A stretch of 47,825 nt of DNA from Candidatus Omnitrophota bacterium. GTDB taxonomy: Bacteria; Omnitrophota; Gorgyraeia; Gygaellales; Profunditerraquicolaceae. Numbering within the stretch: position 1 is the stretch's first letter; each line of letters starts with the position of its first letter. The stretch lies in assembly GCA_023229385.1 (NCBI GenBank), contig JALNZI010000003.1:87854-135678 (forward strand). Reading direction: 5' to 3'. Of this stretch, positions 23,052 through 31,572 are shown in pieces. A program made the position numbers and the translations under genes. Below the pieces are notes generated by a model. That model was not told the origin of the DNA and ran no database searches. It saw only the letters and a list, made by a program, of their open reading frames with translations.

Positions 23052-24797
23052 TTAAATAACTATATCATCTGTTCTAAGATTGACTTTAGTTTTCTTTTGT
23101 TTAGTTTCTTTTGGTTTAATAATTCCTGAAGATACGTTATTAGCATTATCTTCTGACCATTTTCTCATTGATGAGATTTTTTCTTTACCAACTTTTGTAA
23201 TAGGTTTAATTTTTCTTAGTGTTTCTAAGATATCATCAGTTGTGATGTCATCTTTACCACCTATTTCAATTTCCTTTCCTTTTCCAAGAGCAAATTTGTT
23301 TCTAAGAGCATCTTTGATACTACTTTCTATTTCTGCTCCAGTAATAACAAATTTAGTTCCATCTAGATCTTCATATTCATAACTTGCTAGTTTATTTATG
23401 TCAAACTTTGATGGATCTCTTTCTCGTTTAGAGATATGAATTTTAAAGATTTCTTTACGTTCTTCACTATTTGGAACATCAGAAAACCAAATTTCATCAA
23501 ATCGACCTTTACGTAAAAGTGCTGGATGATTTGCTCTTATTGTACTAATATCATTAGCTGTAGCTATAAGTAACATTCCAGGATGTTCTTCATTAAGCCA
23601 ATTTAAGAATGTTCCAATGACTCTATTGGTTGTTCCGCCGTCTGTTTTGTCTGAACTTCCTGCTCCAGATAGTGCTTTATCAATTTCATCTATAACGACA
23701 ACTCCACCAACAGCATCTGCAAGTGTAAGACCTTGTCTTGCTCTTTTCTCGCTTTCACCCATCAAAGATCCAAATACTTTACCAATGTCAAATTTAATAA
23801 GACTTGTCTTGAGTTCATGAGCAATTGCTTTAGCAATTAAAGTTTTACCACTACCTTCAACTCCAATAAGCATAATTGCTTTTGGTGGTTCAGTTTTAAA
23901 TTTGATTGCATTATCAGCATTTTGTATAACTGTTTTTTGTGTAGATATCCAGTTTTTAATATTATTAAATCCACCGACTTGATTTAAATCATCTGTACTA
24001 TTCCAGAATTCTAGAATATCAGATTTATTAATAATTGATTTCTTTTCTTCTATTATACTAGCAACATCAATCTTTTTTAATGTTACCATGCTGTATTGTA
24101 AAGTATTAATAATCTGATCTTCAGTAAGACCACAACATGCACGAGCTATATCATCTTCAACGTATTCTGGATTAATTTTATCAGAAGCATTATATTTTTT
24201 ATTATGATCAGCTATTTGGTTATTTGTATCTTTAAGAAGTAGTAAAATCTCATCATAAGTGGGATAATTAAGTTTAATAAATACAGTATCTTTCTCAATT
24301 TCAGTTGGAACTGTGATACCGTATCCAGTTATAACTATTGTTGAATTAGCTGTAGAAGCTAGATAGACAAGATCTTTTAGCTTTCTAAGAATAACTGGAT
24401 CTTTAAAGAATTTATCAAGATCTCTTAATACGTAGATATTTCGTTTTTCATTATTTACATCAGTAACAGTTTTTCCACGACAATCTTCTTCTATAACTGC
24501 AAATGCATATGCTGGATTCTGTCGAGTATCAAACTTTCCACCACTTCCAAGACGTGCTTGTGCACTTGGAAATTTATGTGGAAAGAATCTGTTTACATTG
24601 ATTTTATTTCGATCAATTTCATGCAATCCTTGACCAATTGACCAAAAGTTTACTACATCGTCTGGATATTTCTTTAATATCTCACGAATAACTCTTGTTT
24701 CTTCTGGAGTATCTATAAAGATTAATCCAGCACTACAATCGATACGATCAAAAACAGGCTTAAATGTTTCAATTACAGTAAGTTTCTTTTTGCTCAT
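23052..24797 (-). CDS. Ycf46-like AAA+ ATPase with VNLRTD tail
   Basis: The 581-residue protein has the Ycf46 layout. An N-terminal degenerate ATPase-like domain contains YVLRDLDKFFKDPVILRKL and a P-T-E-I-E-K segment. A C-terminal AAA module follows: IMLIGVEGSGKT (Walker A, about residue 312), VVVIDEIDKALSG (Walker B, about 367), LLIATAND (sensor 1) and RKGRFDEIWF (arginine finger region). It ends TKVNLRTDDIVI; here the tag codons (AAT CTT AGA ACA GAT) are separate from the next gene's ribosome binding site, so the tag is not a by-product of that signal. Expected role: ATP-driven remodelling with its DUF1257/DUF2997 partners. Confidence 0.85.
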   Translation of the reverse strand: MSKKKLTVIETFKPVFDRIDCSAGLIFIDTPEETRVIREILKKYPDDVVNFWSIGQGLHEIDRNKINVNRFFPHKFPSAQARLGSGGKFDTRQNPAYAFAVIEEDCRGKTVTDVNNEKRNIYVLRDLDKFFKDPVILRKLKDLVYLASTANSTIVITGYGITVPTEIEKDTVFIKLNYPTYDEILLLLKDTNNQIADHNKKYNASDKINPEYVEDDIARACCGLTEDQIINTLQYSMVTLKKIDVASIIEEKKSIINKSDILEFWNSTDDLNQVGGFNNIKNWISTQKTVIQNADNAIKFKTEPPKAIMLIGVEGSGKTLIAKAIAHELKTSLIKFDIGKVFGSLMGESEKRARQGLTLADAVGGVVVIDEIDKALSGAGSSDKTDGGTTNRVIGTFLNWLNEEHPGMLLIATANDISTIRANHPALLRKGRFDEIWFSDVPNSEERKEIFKIHISKRERDPSKFDINKLASYEYEDLDGTKFVITGAEIESSIKDALRNKFALGKGKEIEIGGKDDITTDDILETLRKIKPITKVGKEKISSMRKWSEDNANNVSSGIIKPKETKQKKTKVNLRTDDIVI

Positions 24798-24838
24798 TAT
24801 TACCTTCTTGTTTATATGAAAATATTATGTTAATCAAG

Positions 24839-25696
24839 TTAGATGATGCCATAAATTTCAAGGTTAGGATTTAGTGGTAGGAATAAATTCTGGTAAGTCG
24901 CAGATTTTATCGGGACATAGCCCGCTTCTTCCGCGTATTCACTTTCACACACTGGACTTGGATTTATTGCATATAATACTTTTTTAAATTTTCTTGATTT
25001 AATATCAAAATAACCATTTGCGTGTAAAAACATTTTATGAAAATGACCAAAAATAAATATATCTACTCCTGGAAATGAACTTTGTTTCTTTCTAAAAGCT
25101 CTTAGTATAGCTTCAGGAGATCCAGCATCTGTTTTTGATGGTCTATGAGCGACGTATATTTTAAAAGTACGTTCCATATCTAGACGTTTATTATATATTG
25201 TAAGATCTACTATTGCTTGGATTCCTAGATATAATGTCTTTGATTGTTCACACATTTCTTTTGTAAGCCATTGTGCTGCTACTTTTCGTGTGCGATATTC
25301 ATGATTACCATCTACGCTAACAGAAAGAACATTATTATAAATATTGTCTTTCTTTTTATTTATTGTTTTAAGATTATTTAACTTGGATTCACCATATAAT
25401 GTTTTATTTGTATTTGTTAAAACATCGATCATATGAGTTTTTTGAACTGATGGATCGGCTAGTTCAGCGTCATAATTATGACCTACTGATGTTTTAAGCT
25501 GATTTTCTATCAGATCACCAGTAAATATTCGAAAAATATTTCCATTATGTTGTGTTGCTATTGTATTTAATTCTGTTTCAAGATAATCTTTAGAAACTCC
25601 ATTAACTCCGTAATGAAAGTCTCCTGCTATGTTTAAAATCAGTTCTGATCCCTCTATCTGATTTCGTATCTTGAACACTGGTACTGTGTCTGACAT
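24839..25696 (-). CDS. Calcineurin-like metallophosphoesterase
   Basis: Two-metal phosphoesterase motifs are in order over 285 residues: NIAGDFHYG (D-x-H, about residue 24), FTGDLIEN (G-D, about 60), VDGNHEYR (GNHE, about 128), IYVAHRPS (H, about 180) and FIFGHFHKM (GHxH, about 220). The substrate could be nucleic acid (Mre11/SbcD-like), a phosphoprotein or a cyclic nucleotide; no cap domain indicates which. The 5' end overlaps the radical-SAM-like gene by 95 bases. Confidence 0.85.
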   Translation of the reverse strand: MSDTVPVFKIRNQIEGSELILNIAGDFHYGVNGVSKDYLETELNTIATQHNGNIFRIFTGDLIENQLKTSVGHNYDAELADPSVQKTHMIDVLTNTNKTLYGESKLNNLKTINKKKDNIYNNVLSVSVDGNHEYRTRKVAAQWLTKEMCEQSKTLYLGIQAIVDLTIYNKRLDMERTFKIYVAHRPSKTDAGSPEAILRAFRKKQSSFPGVDIFIFGHFHKMFLHANGYFDIKSRKFKKVLYAINPSPVCESEYAEEAGYVPIKSATYQNLFLPLNPNLEIYGII

Positions 25697-26435
25697 CTGT
25701 ATCTCCTAACCATTGTGAATATATACACTTTGGTGTTAAGTTTGAATCCATAAAGTTAACTATATCTGTTGTATTAAATGAAGGAATTTCATGTCCTTCT
25801 TTTTCATATGGACATTTTCTTACTGTTCCATCGTAATTTATATCTATATAATTATGTTCATATGGACAGTGTCCATTTAAAAGCCAACTAGATAAACAAG
25901 TATCTAAATTTTGTGAAAGATCAAAACGATTATAAAAAAGTTTAAGAAAAGTATATAATCCTGCTTTACCAATTTGTTCTAGATATTTAAGTTCAATGAT
26001 AAAACAAAGTTTTCCAGTAAGTATGTTCATTAAACCTTCAGCGAATTTTAATGTATAATTATCTTTAATTAAAAATAACTTCTGATGATCTGGATATTCT
26101 GAACATATTTTATGAATATTATAATCATATACTGAAATCTGAATTTTATTTGTGCAATCTTTTATCAATGATTCTGGAAAATCTTTAATAATTTCTGAAG
26201 AAATTGTTATATTATAATTTTTTAAAGCTTGAATACCGCGTATTTCATTTCTATAACATATAGATTCATATACTTTAAAAGTATATATTAAGTTACTAAT
26301 TTTTTCTTGACTTATACAATTATAATTAGCTGAAGGTTTTCGATTTAATAAGTAACATATATTTTTATTAGTACATTCGTTTTGACATCTATGTAAATGA
26401 AATGAAACTATTTTATTTGAACAATCCTGTTCCAT
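25602..26435 (-). CDS. Variant radical-SAM/SPASM-like protein
   Basis: A 277-residue protein with an N-terminal HRCQNECTNKNICYLL, a CxxxCxxxxxC arrangement near residue 17 instead of the canonical CxxxCxxC. The C-terminal YIDINYDGTVRKCPYEKEG with flanking CPYEH and PKCIYS matches the SPASM auxiliary-cluster pattern. The centre fits a TIM-barrel of strands but lacks GGE. Phage radical-SAM relatives of this sort exist; whether it binds SAM is open. The last 30 residues overlap the phosphoesterase gene. Confidence 0.5.
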   Translation of the reverse strand: MEQDCSNKIVSFHLHRCQNECTNKNICYLLNRKPSANYNCISQEKISNLIYTFKVYESICYRNEIRGIQALKNYNITISSEIIKDFPESLIKDCTNKIQISVYDYNIHKICSEYPDHQKLFLIKDNYTLKFAEGLMNILTGKLCFIIELKYLEQIGKAGLYTFLKLFYNRFDLSQNLDTCLSSWLLNGHCPYEHNYIDINYDGTVRKCPYEKEGHEIPSFNTTDIVNFMDSNLTPKCIYSQWLGDTDVRHSTSVQDTKSDRGIRTDFKHSRRLSLRS

Positions 26436-26856
26436 CTATATCTCCGATATGAGGTGATGTTTTAAGATCTTTATCAAATGTACCATCTCTCATCTTTTTG
26501 GCTGCTTCAATGAAACTATTCCCATATATTTCTAGAGATTCAGCAATATGCTCATTACGTTCACTTTCGATAGGTTCTTCAACTACATGTACTATTTTCC
26601 AATCTTTATCCTTTTTAATACTTCTTACAAGCCATCCAAGAACAAAACCATCTGATGTCCTTGGATCTGCTGTAAGAGCAAGACCAAGATTGTAAATTTC
26701 ATCGCACAGTTCTTTCTTTTCTTCAAAAAGCTTAGTAGAAGTATCAAACAAGTCTTTTAGATCAATTTGTTCTCCATTGTGATTAATTGAAACTTTATGA
26801 AGTTTTCCATCGATCCAATACCATTTGATTTCTTTAGTGTCCTTACTCTTAAACAT
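26413..26856 (-). CDS. Hypothetical 147-residue protein
   Basis: Starts MFKSKDTKEIKWYWIDGK; the centre is a helix-rich region (KKELCDEIYNLGLALTADP) and a strand SDGFVLGWLVRSIK, and the acidic C-terminus ends DIDGTGLFK. I do not recognise it. It lies directly downstream of SSB and may be part of the same transcript. Confidence 0.6.
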   Translation of the reverse strand: MFKSKDTKEIKWYWIDGKLHKVSINHNGEQIDLKDLFDTSTKLFEEKKELCDEIYNLGLALTADPRTSDGFVLGWLVRSIKKDKDWKIVHVVEEPIESERNEHIAESLEIYGNSFIEAAKKMRDGTFDKDLKTSPHIGDIDGTGLFK

Positions 26857-26876
26857 TCTTGGCCTTTCGTTATATT

Positions 26877-27266
26877 TTAAAACGGCAATCGATCTTCTTG
26901 ATTTGTAGTTTCAGTTACTTGAACTGGAGTAATTTCCAATACTCGTATTTCTCTTGGATATACTTTTTTACCAGTTTTAGGATCATCGTATGCTGTTCCA
27001 ACAGTTTCAGTACCTTTGCAATCAATGATATTTCCAAGTTGAAGGATATTTTTAATATCATTAACTTTTTCTTGATCTGCTGTCCAAAAATTACATTTTT
27101 CAAAAACAAATGGACTATTACTTACTCTATCATTTACTCGTGTTTTAATCTGAAAATTAATAATCCATCCAGGTTTTTCACCTTTAGTTTGATTAATTCG
27201 AGTTGTTTCATTACTGTCTTTTTTAACTGGACATATTTCAGCATGTGTAAGTTCTACTTTTTTCAT
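26877..27266 (-). CDS. Single-stranded DNA-binding protein
   Basis: The 129-residue protein has OB-fold strands (GWIINFQIKTRVND, CNFWTADQEKVNDIKNIL, GNIIDCKGTETVG, REIRVLEITPV) and a disordered tail ending TNQEDRLPF, the acidic-LPF tip by which bacterial and phage SSBs recruit repair proteins. It should coat single-stranded DNA during replication and recombination. A 105-base structured leader ends just before its ribosome binding site (AAGGAGAAATAG), suggesting control at the RNA level. Confidence 0.8.
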   Translation of the reverse strand: MKKVELTHAEICPVKKDSNETTRINQTKGEKPGWIINFQIKTRVNDRVSNSPFVFEKCNFWTADQEKVNDIKNILQLGNIIDCKGTETVGTAYDDPKTGKKVYPREIRVLEITPVQVTETTNQEDRLPF

Positions 27267-27279
27267 CTATTTCTCCTTA

Positions 27280-27384
27280 TAAGATTAATATGGTTCTCAA
27301 CTACGTGTTTATCTGGCCGTGAGTTCACCCATAGAACCATATGGTAACGCTTCTATCTCGCACGTAATATGAATATTAATCTTA
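27280..27384 (-). ncRNA. Structured leader of the SSB gene, possible switch
   Basis: Between the HTH stop and the SSB ribosome binding site lies a closed RNA. A 12-base terminal helix (27280-27291 with 27373-27384) encloses ACGTG/CACGT and ATAGAA/TTCTAT helices and a GTGA/TCAC hairpin. ATATGGTTCT (27288-27297) can instead pair perfectly with AGAACCATAT (27333-27342), which breaks the terminal helix. Two exclusive states next to a start codon suggest an attenuator or translational switch. No known riboswitch consensus was recognised. Confidence 0.6.
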
Positions 27385-27388
27385 ATTT

Positions 27389-27574
27389 TTAGTTTCTATC
27401 TCGTGTAAGATTACCAAGCTTTGTAGCAATACTTCGGCTTGTATACGAGAGTAATCTAGATGTAGCGAATCGGCTACAATTAATATGATCAGCAATCTGT
27501 CTTGCTGTCCAACCTTTTTGTCTTCCTGATAGAATCATTTGATTGATTCTTTTTGGAAACTTTGACTTTGACAT
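27389..27574 (-). CDS. Small helix-turn-helix protein
   Basis: I start at the ATG at 27574 (GGAGAAAAGTA upstream), giving 61 residues: SKFPKRINQMILSGRQKG then WTARQIADHINCSRFATSR. The last part reads as a resolvase/sigma-like HTH (W-T-x-x-Q-I-A-x-x-I-x-x-S). The rest is basic. It probably binds DNA, perhaps as a regulator of the SSB operon downstream. It overlaps the end of the Clp-like gene by 86 bases in another frame. Confidence 0.7.
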   Translation of the reverse strand: MSKSKFPKRINQMILSGRQKGWTARQIADHINCSRFATSRLLSYTSRSIATKLGNLTRDRN

Positions 27575-29570
27575 TACTTTTCTCCTTTGAGAGTGTTTGA
27601 AAAACTTGTCTTGGTATTTCTGAAGATAATTTAGATATAACATCATGACCATTTTTAGAATCAGATGTTATTTGAGCTTTTAAAGATTTTGTATCAATCT
27701 TAATATTATACATATTAAGATAATAATCTAAGTTTTTATCATAAATATTTGAAATATCATTTTCATTTAATTTATTAAACACAATGATTTCGTCACTTAT
27801 ATTTACAACATCTTCTCCGATTAATTCTTTTAACTTATCTTTAGAAAGTTCATTACTATCTTTTTTATCTTCGTTTATACTAAAACCCATTGTTTTTGTT
27901 TGTTTATTATATAGACTTTCTAGGTCTTTTTCTTCTAATGTTACTGAAAAAATTATTATTGTATTATTTAACTTAGCTTCACGTTCAGCACTATCTGTCA
28001 TTTTACCAGTTCTACAACAATCAACTATGTAACTTTTTATAGTATCATGTGCATGATTTATTCCTCTGAAATAAACGACACTTAAAGGATTTGTTCTTAC
28101 TGCTTTTATAAGTCCTCCAGATTTGGCATAACCTACATATCCAGGAGGTGCACCTTTAAGTTCTGTAAGTGAAAATTCTTGTTTAAATCCACTCATATCA
28201 TAATCAATAAAATAATTTTTAGATCCAAATAGATATTGTGAAAGTAATTGTGCTGAAGTTTTTTTACCACAACCACTTGGACCGATATATAAAAGTATTG
28301 ATATTGGACGTTCACGATCATATTTAACATTTTTAAATATATTAACAATATTTGATAATTTATCTATTTGTTCATTCTGTCCAAATATATTAGATTTGAG
28401 TTCAGTAGAAATAAAATTATAGTCTAGACTATTTTCAATTTGATCATAATCAACACCTGTTACTGAAGATATTGCTAAGTTAATATATTTATCTGTTAAA
28501 ACTCGTTTACCTGCTATTGTAACTATACTTTCAAGTTCTTTTCTATTTTTATCTAAACTTAACAATTTATTATCTGATTGTAATATATTAACATCAGTTT
28601 GTTTAATTTCACGTTCATACATGATTGAACAAGCGATGTCTAGAATATCTAATGATTTATCTGGATTCTTTCTTGTTCCTAAAAATCTACTTCCAGTTTC
28701 TACAAGTTTCTTACATATTTCATTTGGGATTATACATTTATGATGATCTTCATATACACTTTTTGTACCGATTATCATCTTAATTGTTTCTTCAATATTT
28801 GGCTCATTAACTGGAATTACTGTAAATCTACGTTCTAGAGCACTATCCTCTGTTATAATAGAATGATATTCATTTATTGTTGTACTTCCTATAAAACGTA
28901 TCTTTTCAGTAAGATAAGGTTTAAGAATGTCATTCATCTTATGACCAAGAAGTTGATGTACTTCATCTATAAATAGAATTACTTTATCATATTCAGAAGC
29001 TTTTTCAAGTATGTTTATAATAACTGTTATTGGATCGTCTTTATGTTTTGATAAGATATAAGGAACGTCCATATTGAGAATATAACAACCTTTAAGTTGT
29101 CTAGGAACTGTACGTTCAATAAGTCTAGCATTTACGGCGTTGACAAGTGCAGTTTTTCCCACGCCTGCTGGTCCGATAAGTATACAACCTCGTTTATTCT
29201 TTTTACTTAAAGTTAAAAGAATGCTTTCTATTTCTTTATCTCGACCTGTAATAATATTACCTTGTTGATATTTCATTATCTTACAAGGAGAAAGTTCTTT
29301 AAAATTTAAACTAAGTGGTGAATATGATAATGAATCAGTTTCTATAATTTTTATAGATGTAGCTATAAGATTTTTAATGTCATTTATAGATGTATAAATA
29401 CCATCAGGGAGTTGAGAAGACAGATTATCTATAAATATATTTTCAGTTATTTTATCTTTTATGTCATAACTTTTGACGATATTTAAAGCTTGAGATGTAA
29501 AAATATCTGTAATATTTTTAGAAACAAATAACTTAAATAAGTTTTCAACTGATGGAGATAATTTAATCAT
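27489..29570 (-). CDS. Clp/ClpB-like double AAA+ ATPase
   Basis: From the ATG at 29570 (ATGA with the upstream stop) the protein has about 693 residues. D1: ILIGPAGVGKT (about residue 133), ILFIDEVHQLLG (about 197) and ALERRFTVIPV. D2: LYIGPSGCGKKT (about 430) and GAPPGYVGYAKSGG (about 468), the Clp pore segment. D2 Walker B should read DEIEKAH but reads YFRGINHAH, so its catalytic Asp-Glu is missing. Clp proteins unfold substrates; D2 hydrolysis may be lost, or it acts as a remodeller without a protease. The last 28 residues overlap the HTH gene. Confidence 0.85.
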   Translation of the reverse strand: MIKLSPSVENLFKLFVSKNITDIFTSQALNIVKSYDIKDKITENIFIDNLSSQLPDGIYTSINDIKNLIATSIKIIETDSLSYSPLSLNFKELSPCKIMKYQQGNIITGRDKEIESILLTLSKKNKRGCILIGPAGVGKTALVNAVNARLIERTVPRQLKGCYILNMDVPYILSKHKDDPITVIINILEKASEYDKVILFIDEVHQLLGHKMNDILKPYLTEKIRFIGSTTINEYHSIITEDSALERRFTVIPVNEPNIEETIKMIIGTKSVYEDHHKCIIPNEICKKLVETGSRFLGTRKNPDKSLDILDIACSIMYEREIKQTDVNILQSDNKLLSLDKNRKELESIVTIAGKRVLTDKYINLAISSVTGVDYDQIENSLDYNFISTELKSNIFGQNEQIDKLSNIVNIFKNVKYDRERPISILLYIGPSGCGKKTSAQLLSQYLFGSKNYFIDYDMSGFKQEFSLTELKGAPPGYVGYAKSGGLIKAVRTNPLSVVYFRGINHAHDTIKSYIVDCCRTGKMTDSAEREAKLNNTIIIFSVTLEEKDLESLYNKQTKTMGFSINEDKKDSNELSKDKLKELIGEDVVNISDEIIVFNKLNENDISNIYDKNLDYYLNMYNIKIDTKSLKAQITSDSKNGHDVISKLSSEIPRQVFQTLSKEKSNVKVKVSKKNQSNDSIRKTKRLDSKTDC

Positions 29571-29929
29571 ATAAGTCCCTGTGTAAGATACCATTCAATA
29601 AATTGAGAATCGTTTATTCTTAGATCACTTTGGTAATCTACATAATTAATTATTCTTTTTTCAAGTGTTGGATAATTTTTAATATTTTTAGATGTTACTA
29701 AAATAGGCTTACACATAAAATTAAGTAATCCCATTTCTATAACTGTAACTTCATTTATACTATTAATAACCGCCAATTTAATATTAGGAATCATTATAAT
29801 ATTTAATGAATCATTAAGTGTCCAAGTAGATAAATCTAATCCTAAAAGAATATCTAGATGTAATCTATCTTTTATTTTTGCTTTAATAACATCACAACAA
29901 CTATCTGTATAAATCAGATTATTTAACAT
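29567..29929 (-). CDS. Rossmann-like protein, possibly deoxyribosyltransferase-related
   Basis: The 120-residue protein has IIMIPNIKLAVINSIN, then VTVIEMGLLNFMCKPILVTS, where an acidic residue at the end of a strand precedes a G-x-x-N-F-M-x-K-P-I-L-V run. That resembles the catalytic E/M-G region of nucleoside 2-deoxyribosyltransferase-like proteins, also present more clearly at 31736-32203. Too short for a firm call. Confidence 0.4.
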   Translation of the reverse strand: MLNNLIYTDSCCDVIKAKIKDRLHLDILLGLDLSTWTLNDSLNIIMIPNIKLAVINSINEVTVIEMGLLNFMCKPILVTSKNIKNYPTLEKRIINYVDYQSDLRINDSQFIEWYLTQGLI

Positions 29930-30474
29930 AAAATCTCTTTTTTGTTATAAGTTATTATCTTTGCTATAGGAAATAATTCTTTTTGACGATTAAATTTAAT
30001 TTTAGCAGATTTAAACTCGTTTCCATTAAGATCTAAAATACTTTTTAATGAAATAGGATTATTAATTATGTTAAATATTTCAGAAATTGAGGAATTATAT
30101 TCCAATCCTGTAATTATATTTAAAATATTAATGTCTGTATTTAATACTTTAATAAGCCATTCGTTATACTGTTTAGCTCCTTCACTAAGCCATATAGATG
30201 CTGTAAGATTTCTTGTGAAGTACTTATTATAATAAGAATTTTTAGATAATAAAGTCTTTGTAGGAGATATAAGATAATATCCTAATTTACCTGTGTTTTC
30301 TAAAATACCAGAACGTTCAAATGATTTAAGAACGTTTCGTATAGTAATATGTGATATTTCTAGATGTTCTGATAAAGTTTGTACTGATGGAATTTTTTGA
30401 TTAATGATCCAAGTACCTCTAGAGATCATTTTTTTAACGTAAATACTACATCGTTTGCTCGCTCTGTACTTCAT
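29923..30474 (-). CDS. GntR-like winged-helix regulator
   Basis: Residues 10-70 read GTWIINQKIPSVQTLSEHL then EISHITIRNVLKSFERSGI, the GntR wHTH (G-x-x-(I/L)-P-S-x-x-x-L-x-x-x-(L/I)-x-(V/I)-S-x-x-T-(V/I)-R). The C-terminal 110 residues do not match FadR/HutC ligand domains. It is expected to bind DNA upstream of phage genes. It overlaps the DUF3310 gene by 29 bases. Confidence 0.7.
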   Translation of the reverse strand: MKYRASKRCSIYVKKMISRGTWIINQKIPSVQTLSEHLEISHITIRNVLKSFERSGILENTGKLGYYLISPTKTLLSKNSYYNKYFTRNLTASIWLSEGAKQYNEWLIKVLNTDINILNIITGLEYNSSISEIFNIINNPISLKSILDLNGNEFKSAKIKFNRQKELFPIAKIITYNKKEILC

Positions 30475-30787
30475 TTGGATACTCCAATTGTATGTAAAGT
30501 TCTATATAATGTTTAATTTTTTTCAGATCTTCAATACCATTTTTATCCATATATCTACATATATATTTAATTACATTACCTTGAAAGAAATTAAGCTTAT
30601 TTTTAATTATAAATTCAACTGGTTGTATTACAAAATTTTTATAATGATTTCCACCAATTTGAGTGCTAAGAGGATTATTATCACGACTAAAAATAGCTTT
30701 AGGTTTATCTTTAAAAGTATTTACTTTGTGAGTTCCAGGAGGATCTGGAACGTATTTAGTTTCAACAAATTTATCTTGAGTTTCCAT
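30446..30787 (-). CDS. DUF3310 (SaV-like) phage protein
   Basis: The 113-residue protein contains GGNHYKNFVIQPVEFI, KLNFFQGNVIKYICRY and DLKKIKHYIELYI, the whole DUF3310 signature (H-Y-x-x-(M/I)-x-I-(Q/E)-P, G-N-x-I-K-Y-x-x-R, D-L-x-K-x-x-x-Y). These proteins are frequent in phage nucleotide-metabolism regions; function unproven. Its start is a TAATG overlap with the NLR-tagged gene upstream. Confidence 0.8.
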   Translation of the reverse strand: METQDKFVETKYVPDPPGTHKVNTFKDKPKAIFSRDNNPLSTQIGGNHYKNFVIQPVEFIIKNKLNFFQGNVIKYICRYMDKNGIEDLKKIKHYIELYIQLEYPNEVQSEQTM

Positions 30788-31239
30788 TAGAAGTACCTAT
30801 TTCTAGTATCAAAAGTAACTGTTACGCATTGTTTATATTTATTTTTTTGAATATTTTTATTTTTGATGAATATATTAAAATATCTTAAATGTTGTTCAAC
30901 TTTTCTTATACATATACATAATGACTCTTTTGTAAATAATATATGATTAATGTTTTGAAGATTTAAATTTAAATTAATATTACCTAAACAATATGTATGT
31001 CCTCTATAATTTAAATTAGTAGTAAAAATAGTAGCATTATCTTCAATTATTATATATATATTTGTATTATGTTTTTGACAGATTGGAGTAAATATTTCTA
31101 TAAGTTGTTTTTCAAGTTGTTCATTTTGAAAAGTAATATCATTTTCAATTTCTTTTTTCTTTTTACAATACGATGTTCTCTTCTTGAATAGTTCTATTAA
31201 GTTTTCTATCGGTGAGTTCAGATCTTTTCTCAAGTTCAT
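30787..31239 (-). CDS. Hypothetical protein with N-terminal MNLRKD
   Basis: A 150-residue protein starting MNLRKDLNSPIENLI after AAGGAG, an N-terminal copy of the recurrent peptide (codons AAC TTG AGA AAA GAT). A lysine-rich helix follows, then beta-rich sequence with a Cys pair (LCICIRKVEQHLRYF). Its first 77 bases overlap a 53-residue frame (31163-31324). Family unknown. Confidence 0.6.
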   Translation of the reverse strand: MNLRKDLNSPIENLIELFKKRTSYCKKKKEIENDITFQNEQLEKQLIEIFTPICQKHNTNIYIIIEDNATIFTTNLNYRGHTYCLGNINLNLNLQNINHILFTKESLCICIRKVEQHLRYFNIFIKNKNIQKNKYKQCVTVTFDTRNRYF

Positions 31240-31324
31240 TAGATTTCTCCTTAAAGATATTATTCCAGTGTTCTTCAGTTACAAACATTCCTATTGGAAA
31301 ATTTCCACGAGATTTACTACTCAT
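31163..31324 (-). CDS. 53-residue hypothetical protein overlapping the next gene
   Basis: MSSKSRGNFPIGMFVTEEHW continues into a charged helix. Its ATG overlaps the DUF6899 stop (ATGA) with GGAG nearby, and the reading frame then overlaps the next gene by 77 bases. The conserved-looking GNFPIGMF start and coupling support it, but the long overlap means one of the two starts could be wrong. Confidence 0.45.
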   Translation of the reverse strand: MSSKSRGNFPIGMFVTEEHWNNIFKEKSNELEKRSELTDRKLNRTIQEENIVL

Positions 31325-31572
31325 TGCACATCTCCATTAACTCTACATTGTTCTTCTTCATAGGGTGCAAGAAATCTACGACGAATTTCAGCTCCACATT
31401 CTGTAAGTTCTGCAATAAAATTTCGATAATTTTGATAAGATGGAGAAATAGTATCCTTACAAAACTTAAAAAGAAGATAATTAAGTCTGCCATCTGGTTG
31501 TACTACTTCTTTCATACTTTCAACTATTTTATCAATATGTATTCTATCAATGTCTGATTTTATATATGGCAT
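31321..31572 (-). CDS. DUF6899-like phage protein
   Basis: The 83-residue protein begins MPYIKSDIDRIHIDKIV, has GRLNYLLFKFC and SYQNYRNFIAELTECGAEIRR, and ends with a PYEEEQCRVNGDVQ tail. This is the layout of the DUF6899 small phage family (MPYI...G-x-(L/I)-N-Y...S-Y...E-x-x-R-R...PYE...NGD). No known function. Confidence 0.65.
   Translation of the reverse strand: MPYIKSDIDRIHIDKIVESMKEVVQPDGRLNYLLFKFCKDTISPSYQNYRNFIAELTECGAEIRRRFLAPYEEEQCRVNGDVQ

Noticed and set aside
25602..25640. RRLSLRS C-terminus as a tag
   Set aside because: No Asn or Asp, and the segment is forced by overlap with the phosphoesterase gene.
26859..27347. 162-residue plus-strand frame opposite SSB
   Set aside because: Antisense to SSB with low-complexity Phe/Ser composition and no start signal.
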